Origin: Seonamhaeicola maritimus
GTDB taxonomy: Bacteria > Bacteroidota > Bacteroidia > Flavobacteriales > Flavobacteriaceae
Reading direction: 5' to 3'
NCBI RefSeq assembly: GCF_008056315.1
Contig: NZ_VRKQ01000008.1
Location: 434,001-498,000, forward strand
Length of the DNA: 64,000 bases
Under the pieces are notes generated by a model. The model saw only the letters and a program-made list of their open reading frames with translations, was not told the DNA's origin and ran no database searches. Positions 37,670 through 46,055 of this stretch are shown in pieces; the stretch's first letter is position 1, and each line of letters begins with the position of its first letter. Position numbers and translations under genes: made by a program.

Positions 37670-40600
37670 ATGAGATTAATTCCAAAGACAACAATAAAAC
37701 GCCTAATTTTCTCGTGCCTTTGTGTTTGTTTTTTTTTAGCTTCAGCTCAAACCAAAAATCCTAGAATAAAATATTTATCCATGAAGGATGGAATGTCTCA
37801 AGTATCGGTTAATGATATGATGCTTGATAGTAGCGGCTTTGTTTGGATAGGAACAGCCGACGGTTTAGATAGGTTTGATGGAAATATGTTTAAACAGTAC
37901 AAACATAATCCTGGTGATTCCACATCAATTTCGGGAAATTATATAACAAAAATTGTTGAAGGAATTAATGGTGAAATTTGGGTTGGTACCAGAGGTAATG
38001 GACTAAATTTGTTTGACCCTATTAAAGATTCCTTTAAAAAGGTGAGTATTAATTCAAGTGCCAAAAATGAAATAATCACCGGAATTATAGTTGAAACAGA
38101 TGGTGATGTTTTGGTTTCTACCGTCAATGATGGACTGGTTTTACTAAGCAATAATGAGAAAAGTTTTGATAAGGAACTTTTTTTGTCAAATCTTTCAATC
38201 ACCAATATTTTCAAAGACAGAAAGGGTGTTACTTGGGTAGGTACTTTAAATGGTCAAGTTTATGGGTTTACTGAAGATTTTAATAAACCCAAAATGAGGT
38301 TAAAGGTAGAAGGGAATGTGCAATCCTTTTTTAGAGCCTATAACCATTTGTTTATCGGGACTTATGACGGTTTCTTTTCGTATAATTTCGATACTACTGA
38401 AATAAAAACTATTGAACTTGAAGCCTCTGGAAATTTTAAAACCATGCATGTGGTTGATTTCTTAAAAGAGGATGATACGCATATTTGGGTAGCTACAGGT
38501 AGAGGGCTTTATTTATATGATTATTTAAATTTTAAGGTTGAAAATAAAATTGAGTACCTAGAGAAAATAGGAACTGGATTAAGTAATAATACAGTTCAAT
38601 CTTTACTAAGAGTCTCTCCTAGTTTGTTGTATGTGGGTACTGCTAATGAACTCAATTGTTTAGAGTTTAATGCTTCCGGGTTTAATAATATTTCCAAAAA
38701 CAAAAAGGGAGAAAATATTCTTAATGACAATGTTATATTTTCAATTTATAAGGACAAGGATTTATGGGTTGGAACATCAGATGGCGGATTAAACTTGATA
38801 ACAAAACACAAAACCTATTATTACATTGATAATCAAAATAACCCATACACCATAGCGGGTTCTGTTGTTAGAGCTATAGTTCATGATAAAGAAAATCAGC
38901 GCATGTGGTTTGCAACAACCAGAGGACTTAGTTTGTTAAACTTAGACAACTTTAATCCCGATAATCCTGTTTTCAAGAATTTTTATTACAATCCAACGAA
39001 CGATAATTCTATAAATTCAAACTTTTTGAAGGACTTAGAATTAGATAGTGAAAATAATCTTTGGGGTGCTACGCACGAACATGGTATTTTCAAATTGGTT
39101 TATAATAATGATAATAATTATACGTTTACCCGATTTACTTCAGAAGAAGGAAATAAGAATTCTTTAGTGCACAATGAAACTAATTGTATAGAGATTGATA
39201 ATCAAGATGTTATTTGGGTAGGAACTCAAAATGGGATTTCTAAAATTAATCTCAGCAACGGTGACAATAATAGCATTCGTTTCGAAAACTATGTGCAGAA
39301 TAATAGGACAACCTCTACGCTACCTCATAAATCTATAAATGATATTTTAATAGATAAAAGTAATCAAGTTTGGATTGGAACAAGAAATGGATTAAGCCTG
39401 TTAAATGATGATGGGAGTTTTATGTCTTGGACTGCGCAAAAGCAGTTTCCTAATGCTTTAATATATAGTATTCAAGATGATTTATATGGAAATTTGTGGT
39501 TAGGAACTAATGATGGATTGGTTAGGTTTGATTCAGGCAACAATCAGTTTTTTCATTACAGTACATTGGATAATATACAAGGTCGAGAATTTGATTCACA
39601 CGCAAGGTACAGAGATCAACTGGGTAACGTATATCTTGGAGGTGTTGATGGTGTTACTTATTTTAACCCCAATCAATTAAAGCTTTTAGATACTCCAAAG
39701 ACTTTATATTTTTCGCAATTACAAATAAAAGATGAAGTTATTAGTCCCAGATCAAATATTCTTGATAAGGCTATTGAGAAAACAGCGGAAATTGAATTTA
39801 ATCATGACCAGTTTCCATTTTATTTAAAATTCTCAACAACTGATTTTCGTTTTGATAAAAATGCCCAATATGCATATAGATTATTACCACTGGATGATGG
39901 TTGGAATTTCTTAAATGATACCGAAATACAATTTTTAAGTTTACCTGTTGGTGATTATAAGCTTGAGGTTAATGGGTTTTCAAGAGGCGAAGAATGGAAT
40001 GAGTTACCATTGTCTATTAATATAAAGGTTAACCCACCATGGTGGTTAACAACCGTCACAATTATTGGTTATGTAGTCTTGTTAGCTTTATTAGCATATT
40101 GGTTTTATAGATTTCAAATTTCTAGAAAACTAGCCTTAGCTGAAAGTGAAAGACTTAAAGAAATAGACCAATTAAAAAATTCATTATATACAAATATTAC
40201 GCATGAGTTTAGAACGCCTATAACAGTTATTTTAGGCATGATTGACACTTTGGAAACCAAACTTGGTAAATCTTCAAAAACTTTAGAAAAGCCAATTCAT
40301 CTTATCAAAAACAATAGCGAAAGTTTATTAAAAATGGTAAATGATATGTTGGATTTAACGAAGCTTGAAAGTGCCGAAATGAAACTGAATATGACTCAAT
40401 CAGATATAATCAGTTTTACAAAGTATCTTTTTGAAAGCTATCAGTCTTTGGCTAATGAGAAACGCATTAAATATACTTTTTATTCTGAGATTGATTACTT
40501 GTTAATGGATTTTGATAATGAAAAATTGGCTACTGTTATCACAAACCTATTAATTAACGCTATTAAATTCACGCCCTCCGATGGAGAAATTATCTGTCAC

Positions 40601-41710
40601 TTAAAAACTAACGAAGGCAGTCAATTATTTTTAAAAATAGTAGATTCCGGTGTTGGAATTCCGAAGGAAGATTTATCTAGTATTTTCGAGAAATTCTATC
40701 AATCTAAAAAGGCTTCTTCGCCAGATTCTAGAGGAACTGGTATTGGGCTTGCGCTTACCAAAGAGCTTGTTGAGCTTATGAAAGGGGAGATAGAAGTTTC
40801 AAGTAAAGAGGAGCAAGGTAGTGAGTTTGTAATAACACTGCCTATTACAAATACCTCCAAAGTTGTAGAGAATGCTAATGATTCTGATAAAACTAAAGCC
40901 ATAAAAAGTAGTGGTAAACAGAAGATTAAAAATGCCCCTGTTTTAAAGATTGCAGAAAAATCGACTATTGCATTAATAATAGAAGATAATAAAGATGTAG
41001 CCTATTATTTGCAGAGTTGTTTAGAAGATAAATATCAAGTCATACATGCAGCCGATGGAGAAGAAGGAATAAAGACCGCGTTTAAGTATATACCGGATAT
41101 CATTATAAGTGACGTAATGATGCCCAAAATGAATGGGTTTGAGGTCTGTAAGCATTTAAAAACAGAAATGGTCACTAATCATATCCCTATTATTTTACTA
41201 ACTGCAAAAGCTTCGGATGAGTCTAAAGTTGAAGGATTGAAATATGGGGCTGATGCTTACCTAATTAAACCTTTTAATAAGGAAGAATTATTTGCTAGAA
41301 TTAATCAGTTGGTGAGTCTTCGTAAAAAGATGATTGAAAAATTTGGTAAAGAAGATTTTAAAGAATTTATTGAAAGGAAAGATGAAAACCCAGACGCTAT
41401 CTTCATTAAAAAAGTAATTCAAGCAGTTACCGAAGCTATAGATGATTCCGAATTCGGAGCAACTCAGTTAGCATCAAAATTACATTTAAGTGAATCTCAG
41501 GTTTACAGAAAAATTAAAGCAATTACTAATAGATCTACTGCGGTTTTTATAAGATCTGTTAGATTAAATAAAGCAAAACTTCTTTTACAAACTAGTAATA
41601 AAACCATTTCTCAAGTGGCTTATGAAGTTGGTTTTAATGATCCCTCTTGGTTTAGTAGAGTATTTAAAGATGAATTTGGTCACTCTCCTAGTAATCTTCC
41701 TAAACCTTAA
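37670..41710 (+). CDS. Orphan hybrid two-component system sensor/regulator (HTCS)
   Basis: A 1346-residue HTCS with signal peptide (CFFLASAQT), propeller repeats (FVWIGTADGLDRFDG, EIWVGTRGNGLNLFD, VIWVGTQNGISKIN, LWLGTNDGLVRFD), a Y_Y_Y domain, one membrane helix (VTIIGYVVLLALLAYWFY), HisKA (NITHEFRTPI, His about 844), ATPase (GTGIGLALTKELVELM), receiver (LIIEDNKDVAYY; Asp in IISDVMMPKMNG; Lys in LIKPF) and AraC HTH (ISQVAYEVGFNDPSWFSRVF). It differs clearly from the two PUL HTCSs. No SusC/D pair is next to it; the nearest downstream genes are the small lipoprotein cassette. Its ligand is unknown, and the target could be that cassette or a distant PUL. Confidence 0.93.
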   Translation: MRLIPKTTIKRLIFSCLCVCFFLASAQTKNPRIKYLSMKDGMSQVSVNDMMLDSSGFVWIGTADGLDRFDGNMFKQYKHNPGDSTSISGNYITKIVEGINGEIWVGTRGNGLNLFDPIKDSFKKVSINSSAKNEIITGIIVETDGDVLVSTVNDGLVLLSNNEKSFDKELFLSNLSITNIFKDRKGVTWVGTLNGQVYGFTEDFNKPKMRLKVEGNVQSFFRAYNHLFIGTYDGFFSYNFDTTEIKTIELEASGNFKTMHVVDFLKEDDTHIWVATGRGLYLYDYLNFKVENKIEYLEKIGTGLSNNTVQSLLRVSPSLLYVGTANELNCLEFNASGFNNISKNKKGENILNDNVIFSIYKDKDLWVGTSDGGLNLITKHKTYYYIDNQNNPYTIAGSVVRAIVHDKENQRMWFATTRGLSLLNLDNFNPDNPVFKNFYYNPTNDNSINSNFLKDLELDSENNLWGATHEHGIFKLVYNNDNNYTFTRFTSEEGNKNSLVHNETNCIEIDNQDVIWVGTQNGISKINLSNGDNNSIRFENYVQNNRTTSTLPHKSINDILIDKSNQVWIGTRNGLSLLNDDGSFMSWTAQKQFPNALIYSIQDDLYGNLWLGTNDGLVRFDSGNNQFFHYSTLDNIQGREFDSHARYRDQLGNVYLGGVDGVTYFNPNQLKLLDTPKTLYFSQLQIKDEVISPRSNILDKAIEKTAEIEFNHDQFPFYLKFSTTDFRFDKNAQYAYRLLPLDDGWNFLNDTEIQFLSLPVGDYKLEVNGFSRGEEWNELPLSINIKVNPPWWLTTVTIIGYVVLLALLAYWFYRFQISRKLALAESERLKEIDQLKNSLYTNITHEFRTPITVILGMIDTLETKLGKSSKTLEKPIHLIKNNSESLLKMVNDMLDLTKLESAEMKLNMTQSDIISFTKYLFESYQSLANEKRIKYTFYSEIDYLLMDFDNEKLATVITNLLINAIKFTPSDGEIICHLKTNEGSQLFLKIVDSGVGIPKEDLSSIFEKFYQSKKASSPDSRGTGIGLALTKELVELMKGEIEVSSKEEQGSEFVITLPITNTSKVVENANDSDKTKAIKSSGKQKIKNAPVLKIAEKSTIALIIEDNKDVAYYLQSCLEDKYQVIHAADGEEGIKTAFKYIPDIIISDVMMPKMNGFEVCKHLKTEMVTNHIPIILLTAKASDESKVEGLKYGADAYLIKPFNKEELFARINQLVSLRKKMIEKFGKEDFKEFIERKDENPDAIFIKKVIQAVTEAIDDSEFGATQLASKLHLSESQVYRKIKAITNRSTAVFIRSVRLNKAKLLLQTSNKTISQVAYEVGFNDPSWFSRVFKDEFGHSPSNLPKP

Positions 41711-41770
41711 TTATTCCAAGCTTTATGTGCAGGAATAATGAAGCACTTTCATCATAATTGCATTAATACT

Positions 41771-41796
41771 CCTAGGCTTTGACGGAATAGTTAAAG
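41771..41796 (+). repeat. Upstream element shared by the two small-lipoprotein cassettes (copy 1)
   Basis: A 26-bp stretch starting CCTAGG and containing CTTTGACGGAATAGTTAAAG closely matches 49955-49980, which lies at a similar distance before the paralogous lipoprotein gene (about 100-125 bp). It is probably a conserved promoter or regulator site carried along with the duplicated cassette. Confidence 0.5.
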
Positions 41797-41893
41797 TCAT
41801 TTCATACTATCACATCTACATTTGTGGTATAGTATTTCTTCTCTCTTCCTAATTATTAGTAATAAGCAATTTTATTAACCTAATAGGTGTAAT

Positions 41894-42367
41894 ATGAAAA
41901 CACAATATTTATCTGCTAAGCTATTATTGATATTTCTGGTTTTTAATTTAGGTTGCTCCAAAAGTGATGATGGGGCTGATAGTCAAACCACTTTAGAGCA
42001 ACAGTTTATAGGTACATGGAAACCGTTGAAGTTTGTGATAGTATGTTCTGATGGAGGAAACGAAATTGAAAACTATTCTGCTTGTGAACAAACAGGAAGA
42101 TTAACCATTAGTTCTAATGGTACTTGGTCTGAAACTTATTTTTATGAGTATGTTGATAACATGTGTGAAGAAGATGGAGTTGATAGTGGAACGTGGAAAA
42201 TAGTGAATGGCAAATTAATAATTAAAGAAAGTGAATTTGGAGAGGCAGAAGTTACCTTTTTTGAAATCTCAGAAAGTACTTTAAAAGTTGGGCAATATGA
42301 TGATGATTTTTCTTGTGGTATTGACAATGTATCGTCACATTATTATACAGAGTATGTTAAAATTTAG
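41894..42367 (+). CDS. Small lipoprotein, lipocalin-like domain (copy 1)
   Basis: A 157-residue lipoprotein (signal ends VFNLGC). After a short acidic linker (SKSDDGADSQ) comes a lipocalin-like strand pattern that begins LEQQFIGTWKPLKF, with GRLTISSNGTWSETYFYEY, SGTWKIVNGKLII and STLKVGQYDDD. Paired cysteines (VIVC, SACEQ, NMCEED, FSCG) may form disulfides. Such proteins are frequent in Flavobacteriia and their ligands are mostly unknown. A clear paralogue is at 50104-50577. It is followed 12 bp later by the barrel gene. Confidence 0.7.
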   Translation: MKTQYLSAKLLLIFLVFNLGCSKSDDGADSQTTLEQQFIGTWKPLKFVIVCSDGGNEIENYSACEQTGRLTISSNGTWSETYFYEYVDNMCEEDGVDSGTWKIVNGKLIIKESEFGEAEVTFFEISESTLKVGQYDDDFSCGIDNVSSHYYTEYVKI

Positions 42368-42379
42368 ACCTGTTTTATA

Positions 42380-42919
42380 ATGAAAAATTTAAGAAGTTTA
42401 TTAATTGTGATTTTGTTGGCGTTGTTTCTCATAAAAGTTAATGCTCAGGAAGGCTTTAGTTTAGGTGTGAATATTGGTCCAGTAACTGGAGATTCTAGTG
42501 ATTATTTTTCCTATACACTTCTGGGCGATTTTTATTATTTATGGAGTGTCTCAGATTCGTTTGATCTCGGAGCTGCTACGGGAGTATTGGTGTTTTTAGG
42601 AGAGGGTAATAATTCAGATGGGTCAAATGGTTTGTTTAGTTCAATTCCAGATGTATTTATACCCATAGCAATAGCATCTAGAGCTAACCTAGCAGAGTCA
42701 TTCTACATGGGATTGGATATTGGATATGCCTTAAACGCCAATGGTTTTGGTGATAGTGATGGTGGTTTAATAAGTGATGACTATGGAGGTTTTTACTTCA
42801 AACCATTAGTTGCTTATAAGATAAAGGAAAAGTTGGCTTTAGTTCTTGCATATTCCTCTATTAGTGAAAAGAATTATAACTCCTCATCTATTAGTTTGGG
42901 GCTAAATTTCGGGTTTTAG
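42380..42919 (+). CDS. Small outer-membrane beta-barrel-like protein (copy 1)
   Basis: A 179-residue protein with a signal peptide (LFLIKVNAQ) followed by alternating strands: EGFSLGVNIGPVTGDSSDYF, FYYLWSVSDSFDLGAATGVLVF, SFYMGLDIGYALNA, and a C-terminus GFYFKPLVAYKIKEKLAL ... LGLNFGF. The terminal Phe and strand pattern suggest an eight-stranded outer-membrane barrel. The role is unknown. It is co-directional with its neighbours. The copy at 50588-51013 lacks the last strands seen here, so this is the intact version. Confidence 0.6.
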   Translation: MKNLRSLLIVILLALFLIKVNAQEGFSLGVNIGPVTGDSSDYFSYTLLGDFYYLWSVSDSFDLGAATGVLVFLGEGNNSDGSNGLFSSIPDVFIPIAIASRANLAESFYMGLDIGYALNANGFGDSDGGLISDDYGGFYFKPLVAYKIKEKLALVLAYSSISEKNYNSSSISLGLNFGF

Positions 42920-42986
42920 ATAACGCAATTGATAAAAATATCTAATCATTTTAAAAACAAATTTTAACCATTTAATAACAACAATT

Positions 42987-43517
42987 ATGAAAACAAAACA
43001 AATTTTAGCCCTCTTACTTTTTAGTCTAACATTCTTCTTAATTAGCTGCAAAGAAAAACCGCAAGAAATAGCTGAGGTTGTCAAAGAAGAAGTAAAAAAA
43101 GTAGATTTAATTAATGATGAATTTCCACAAGCGAAAGAAGAAGTAATGAAGACTTTTGGTGACATAGCACAAAGCATTTTAGATGGCGATATAGATAAGT
43201 TAATTTCATTTCATGCTTATGGGCCAAAATTTACAGAATTCAACGCAGGAGCGCCGCGTGTGGGAAGTAAAGAAAATGAAGCACACGAACGTAAAGTATT
43301 TGGCTCAGTGACAGAAGTTTTAAAGTTTGATGCCAAAGATTTAAAAGTGGCCGTTTATGGAGACGTTGCTAATGTGACGTTTCATTCAGATTTTCATTTA
43401 AAATTTGGAGAAGATTTAGTGATTGTAAATGACCAAATCACGTTGCTTTTTGTAAAAACAGATGATGGCTGGAAACTGGTGCATGAACATCATTCTCCAT
43501 TAAATAAAGAAAATTAG
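42987..43517 (+). CDS. NTF2/SnoaL-like lipoprotein
   Basis: A 176-residue lipoprotein (signal ends FFLISC, Cys about 20). Residues about 45-170 look like a cone-shaped NTF2/SnoaL fold: a helix FGDIAQSILDGDIDKLISFHAYGP, then strands KVAVYGDVANVTFHSDFHLKF, QITLLFVKTDDGWKLVHEHHSPL. This domain is used as a small ligand-binding pocket or enzyme in many contexts; no catalytic identity is clear. The last third of this gene is duplicated about 0.6 kb downstream as a fragment (44037-44246). Confidence 0.75.
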   Translation: MKTKQILALLLFSLTFFLISCKEKPQEIAEVVKEEVKKVDLINDEFPQAKEEVMKTFGDIAQSILDGDIDKLISFHAYGPKFTEFNAGAPRVGSKENEAHERKVFGSVTEVLKFDAKDLKVAVYGDVANVTFHSDFHLKFGEDLVIVNDQITLLFVKTDDGWKLVHEHHSPLNKEN

Positions 43518-43531
43518 TTAAAAATATTATT

Positions 43532-44038
43532 ATGAAAATATACTGTAACAATTTTTTTTGGATGATTGCAGCCTTTCTGTTTATTTCTATACCAACAGTC
43601 CATTCACAAAAAAAAGATAAAAAAACAAAGGTTTTTAAAGTACGTGTAGAGCTTAGAAATGGATAGAAACATAAGGGTTTACTGCATTCTGTTAATGAAT
43701 CATCAATTAATATCACCCCGGAAAAGCAATACTCAGTTCAGGAAGAAAGTATATTGACTTTAAACGCCAACAACATTTCTACAATATTTATTAAAAGAAA
43801 AGGAAGAGTTTGGAGAAGTGCTTTGACTGGAATGACAATTTCTGCAGCTGCAGGGGCAATTATAAATGAGGCTGATAATAGCTGGTTAGATACAGGCTCA
43901 GTTGTAGTAGGGTTTGGAGTAGCAGGAGGAGCAATTGGAGCCTTAATAGGAACAGGAAGCATGAAATTTGAAATACATGGTAATAAGGACACGCTTAAAA
44001 ACTTAGGTCTAGAAGCCTATGCCATTTTTAAAAGGTAA
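43532..44038 (+). pseudogene. Secreted glycine-zipper protein gene broken by an in-frame TAG
   Basis: The frame begins with a signal peptide (MIAAFLFISIPTVHSQ), runs to VFKVRVELRNG, meets TAG at 43664-43666, then continues in the same frame as KHKGLLHSVNES through a glycine-rich membrane segment (GMTISAAAGAI, GVAGGAIGALIGTGS) to a stop at 44038. The paralogue at 51037-51297 reads KVWVELTNKTKQKGFLYAVDD across the same point with no stop, which shows that the TAG is a later mutation. Without the stop the protein would be about 168 residues. A restart at the internal ATG (43754) would lack the signal peptide. Confidence 0.75.
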
Positions 44039-44246
44039 GAGGGTGGTGTAGTTTAATACAAACGATTTAAATGTTGCTGTTTATGGTGATGTTGCTAATG
44101 TTACGTTTCATTCAGATTTTCATTTAAAATTTGGGGAGGATTTAGTTATTGTAAATGACCAAATAACTTTGCTTTTTGTGAAAACAGATAGTGGTTGGAA
44201 ACTGGTACACGAGCACCATTCGCCATTAAATAAAGAAAATAGTTAA
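44037..44246 (+). pseudogene. 3' fragment of a duplicated NTF2-like lipoprotein gene
   Basis: From 44052 the frame reads FNTNDLNVAVYGDVANVTF and continues to HEHHSPLNKENS, nearly identical to the C-terminal third of the gene at 42987-43517. Homology reaches a little further back, where an AAG codon of the parent is a TAG here (44049-44051). The end carries a one-base deletion relative to the parent, shifting the stop to 44244-44246. No 5' part exists, so this is a remnant of duplication or recombination. Confidence 0.8.
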
Positions 44247-44285
44247 CCCTAACTTATATAGTTAATCTGTATAGTTATTTGAAGT

Positions 44286-44313
44286 GAACCCAATTGAATA
44301 TTCAATTGGGTTC
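44286..44313. terminator. 28-bp perfect palindrome between convergent genes
   Basis: GAACCCAATTGAAT is followed directly by its reverse complement. It lies between the plus-strand cassette and the minus-strand HTH gene (stop at 44344). Only a short T stretch (TTCTT) follows on the plus strand, so termination strength is uncertain. Confidence 0.5.
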
Positions 44314-44343
44314 TTAAAAAAGTAAATTTTTTAAAATGTGGTT

Positions 44344-45342
44344 TTATAAAAAGGTCATTTTATAATCCATGTTAATACGTTCTTTGGCAATAGAAATTTT
44401 TTTATGAATTGTTTTAAAGAAAAGCGTTCTATCACGTTCTCCGGAAGTAGCAAGTAGTTTTGAGTTTGACATTTGTTTATTTAGGAAATCGTTCATCATT
44501 TCACATGTGTCTTGATGTTCAATTTTAAAATAACTCAATACTGTAAAAGGTGAATAGAATACTTTCTTATGAGGTGTTCTTACCATAACTGTGTTAGTTA
44601 GCATATGCAAGTCGCATTTGTAAAGGTGGAAGAATGTGTTATTATTTGGAGAGCCAATACTTTGTTCAATGGTTTGTTTCTCGGTCTGATTAATGACCTC
44701 ATGCACGTCATCACAAATCTTTAGGGCAATATCTTTTGAAACTAAACCAGCTTCAAAATAATATAGGATTTGCTGTAATGTTCCCGTAACAGTGTTGTCA
44801 TTCCATAGCTCACTAATATTGACATTCTTATACACGCTACCTAGAGCAAATGCACTTTCTAAAAGAGAATCAGGAATGGTTTTTGACCAATCATCAAAAG
44901 AAATTTGACTTTTGGCCATTTCTAGATCTAAGTCTTTAAGCCACACATACATTTTATAGCGAGCTAAGTGATTGTCTGTGAGCGTGTGAAATAGAGAAAT
45001 GTCTTTTCCGGACCAAACAATTTCAGCAGACTTAAGTTTTGTTAAAGGTAAAACGTTTTGTAAAGACACTTTGAAATACATTTCCAAGGCTTTTTCGTTT
45101 TTTGGCTGTGGAGGTAATTCAGTAACAATACTATTAGAGCTGCCAACTTCAAATAGTTTGTTTAGAGAAATTTTGTAATGCCTTGCTAGTGCTACGCTTT
45201 CCTCTAAAGAAAGGTTTGTTTTTAAATTAATACGCCTGTAAGCGGCATCATAACCAATGTCTAAGACATCAGCAATTTCGTCAACGAAAGACGTGTTGTT
45301 TTGAGATTTCTCCTTAAGGTATTTGATGAATTGTTCTTGCAT
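44344..45342 (-). CDS. HTH-domain transcriptional regulator of unknown target
   Basis: A 332-residue protein with an N-terminal helix-turn-helix (residues about 1-65: TSFVDEIADVLDIGYDAAYRRI, LSLEESVALARHYKISLNKLF) and a long C-terminal helical region of a type seen in Bacteroidota regulators (WLKDLDLEMAK, LQQILYYFEAGLVSKDIALKI, FYSPFTVLSYFKI). There are no membrane segments. The ligand is unknown. It is divergent from the small gene at 45470 with 127 bp between them and converges on the decaying cassette. Confidence 0.75.
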   Translation of the reverse strand: MQEQFIKYLKEKSQNNTSFVDEIADVLDIGYDAAYRRINLKTNLSLEESVALARHYKISLNKLFEVGSSNSIVTELPPQPKNEKALEMYFKVSLQNVLPLTKLKSAEIVWSGKDISLFHTLTDNHLARYKMYVWLKDLDLEMAKSQISFDDWSKTIPDSLLESAFALGSVYKNVNISELWNDNTVTGTLQQILYYFEAGLVSKDIALKICDDVHEVINQTEKQTIEQSIGSPNNNTFFHLYKCDLHMLTNTVMVRTPHKKVFYSPFTVLSYFKIEHQDTCEMMNDFLNKQMSNSKLLATSGERDRTLFFKTIHKKISIAKERINMDYKMTFL

Positions 45343-45469
45343 TTTTTGAAAATATACAAGTAGGAAAGTAATCTGGTTTGTGAAAATTAAGAAAAATATA
45401 TTATTATTTCTACATTTTGGTCAAATGGTTTTCAATTATTGCAATGTAAGTTTGTGTAATAGTAATTAA

Positions 45470-45751
45470 ATGATGAAAAATCACAAGCAAAATATTAACA
45501 CTCCTATTATTCTCTTTTGGTCTTTACCAAGTATTTCTATGCTAGAGACTTATAAAGAGAAATGTAGCCAACTCAACCAAGCCATAAATAGAGTTAAGGC
45601 TGTTGAAATAGTTACTGTTAAAGATGTCATTTTGAAACTTACAGAAGTTGGTCTAGAATCCGGTAGATATTTTGGAGTGGAAAATATGAAAGGACAGATA
45701 AGTAAGATATTATTAAATGTTAATGAAATTAAGAAGATAACCCTATTATAA
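45470..45751 (+). CDS. Hypothetical protein (93 aa)
   Basis: A short frame starting with two adjacent ATG codons. The protein is basic and lacks a signal peptide; the C-terminal half (VKDVILKLTEVGLESGRYFGVENMKGQISKILL, described in parts) is helical in pattern. I do not recognise a family. It is divergent from the HTH regulator and is followed ten bases later by another small frame, so the two may be one transcript. Confidence 0.45.
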   Translation: MMKNHKQNINTPIILFWSLPSISMLETYKEKCSQLNQAINRVKAVEIVTVKDVILKLTEVGLESGRYFGVENMKGQISKILLNVNEIKKITLL

Positions 45752-45761
45752 AGTCAGAGCC

Positions 45762-45920
45762 ATGAAATCAAAATCGAAATCAAATGTTTATCCAAGCATC
45801 TTTTCAAAGATGATAGATAGCTACATGTGTAGTGTAGTTGTAAAAAAGGATTTTAAAGAGTCTATTAAAAATTTAACTTCAACGGAAGGCGTTAAAAAAG
45901 CAAATTATAAACTAGCTTAA
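45762..45920 (+). CDS. Hypothetical small protein (52 aa)
   Basis: ATG at 45762 opens a 52-codon frame beginning MKSKSKSNVYPSIFSKMID and ending in KANYKLA. It is lysine- and serine-rich with no signal peptide or known motif. It follows the 93-residue frame in the same direction. Support is only the clean frame, its position and neighbour-like codon use. Confidence 0.3.
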   Translation: MKSKSKSNVYPSIFSKMIDSYMCSVVVKKDFKESIKNLTSTEGVKKANYKLA

Positions 45921-46055
45921 AACAGTTTAATTCAATAATTTATATAAATCATTTTTAGCAAATAATTGTTTGTTTTTTTAATTCAGAGTCCTTTTTCATT
46001 ATATTAGTGAAAAGATGCTAAGAATCTTACATTATTATAATGTTTAAAGAGCTTT

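Noticed and set aside
43754-44038. Stand-alone 94-codon gene
   Set aside because: It is the downstream part of a longer frame interrupted by TAG; alone it lacks the signal peptide that its paralogue has.
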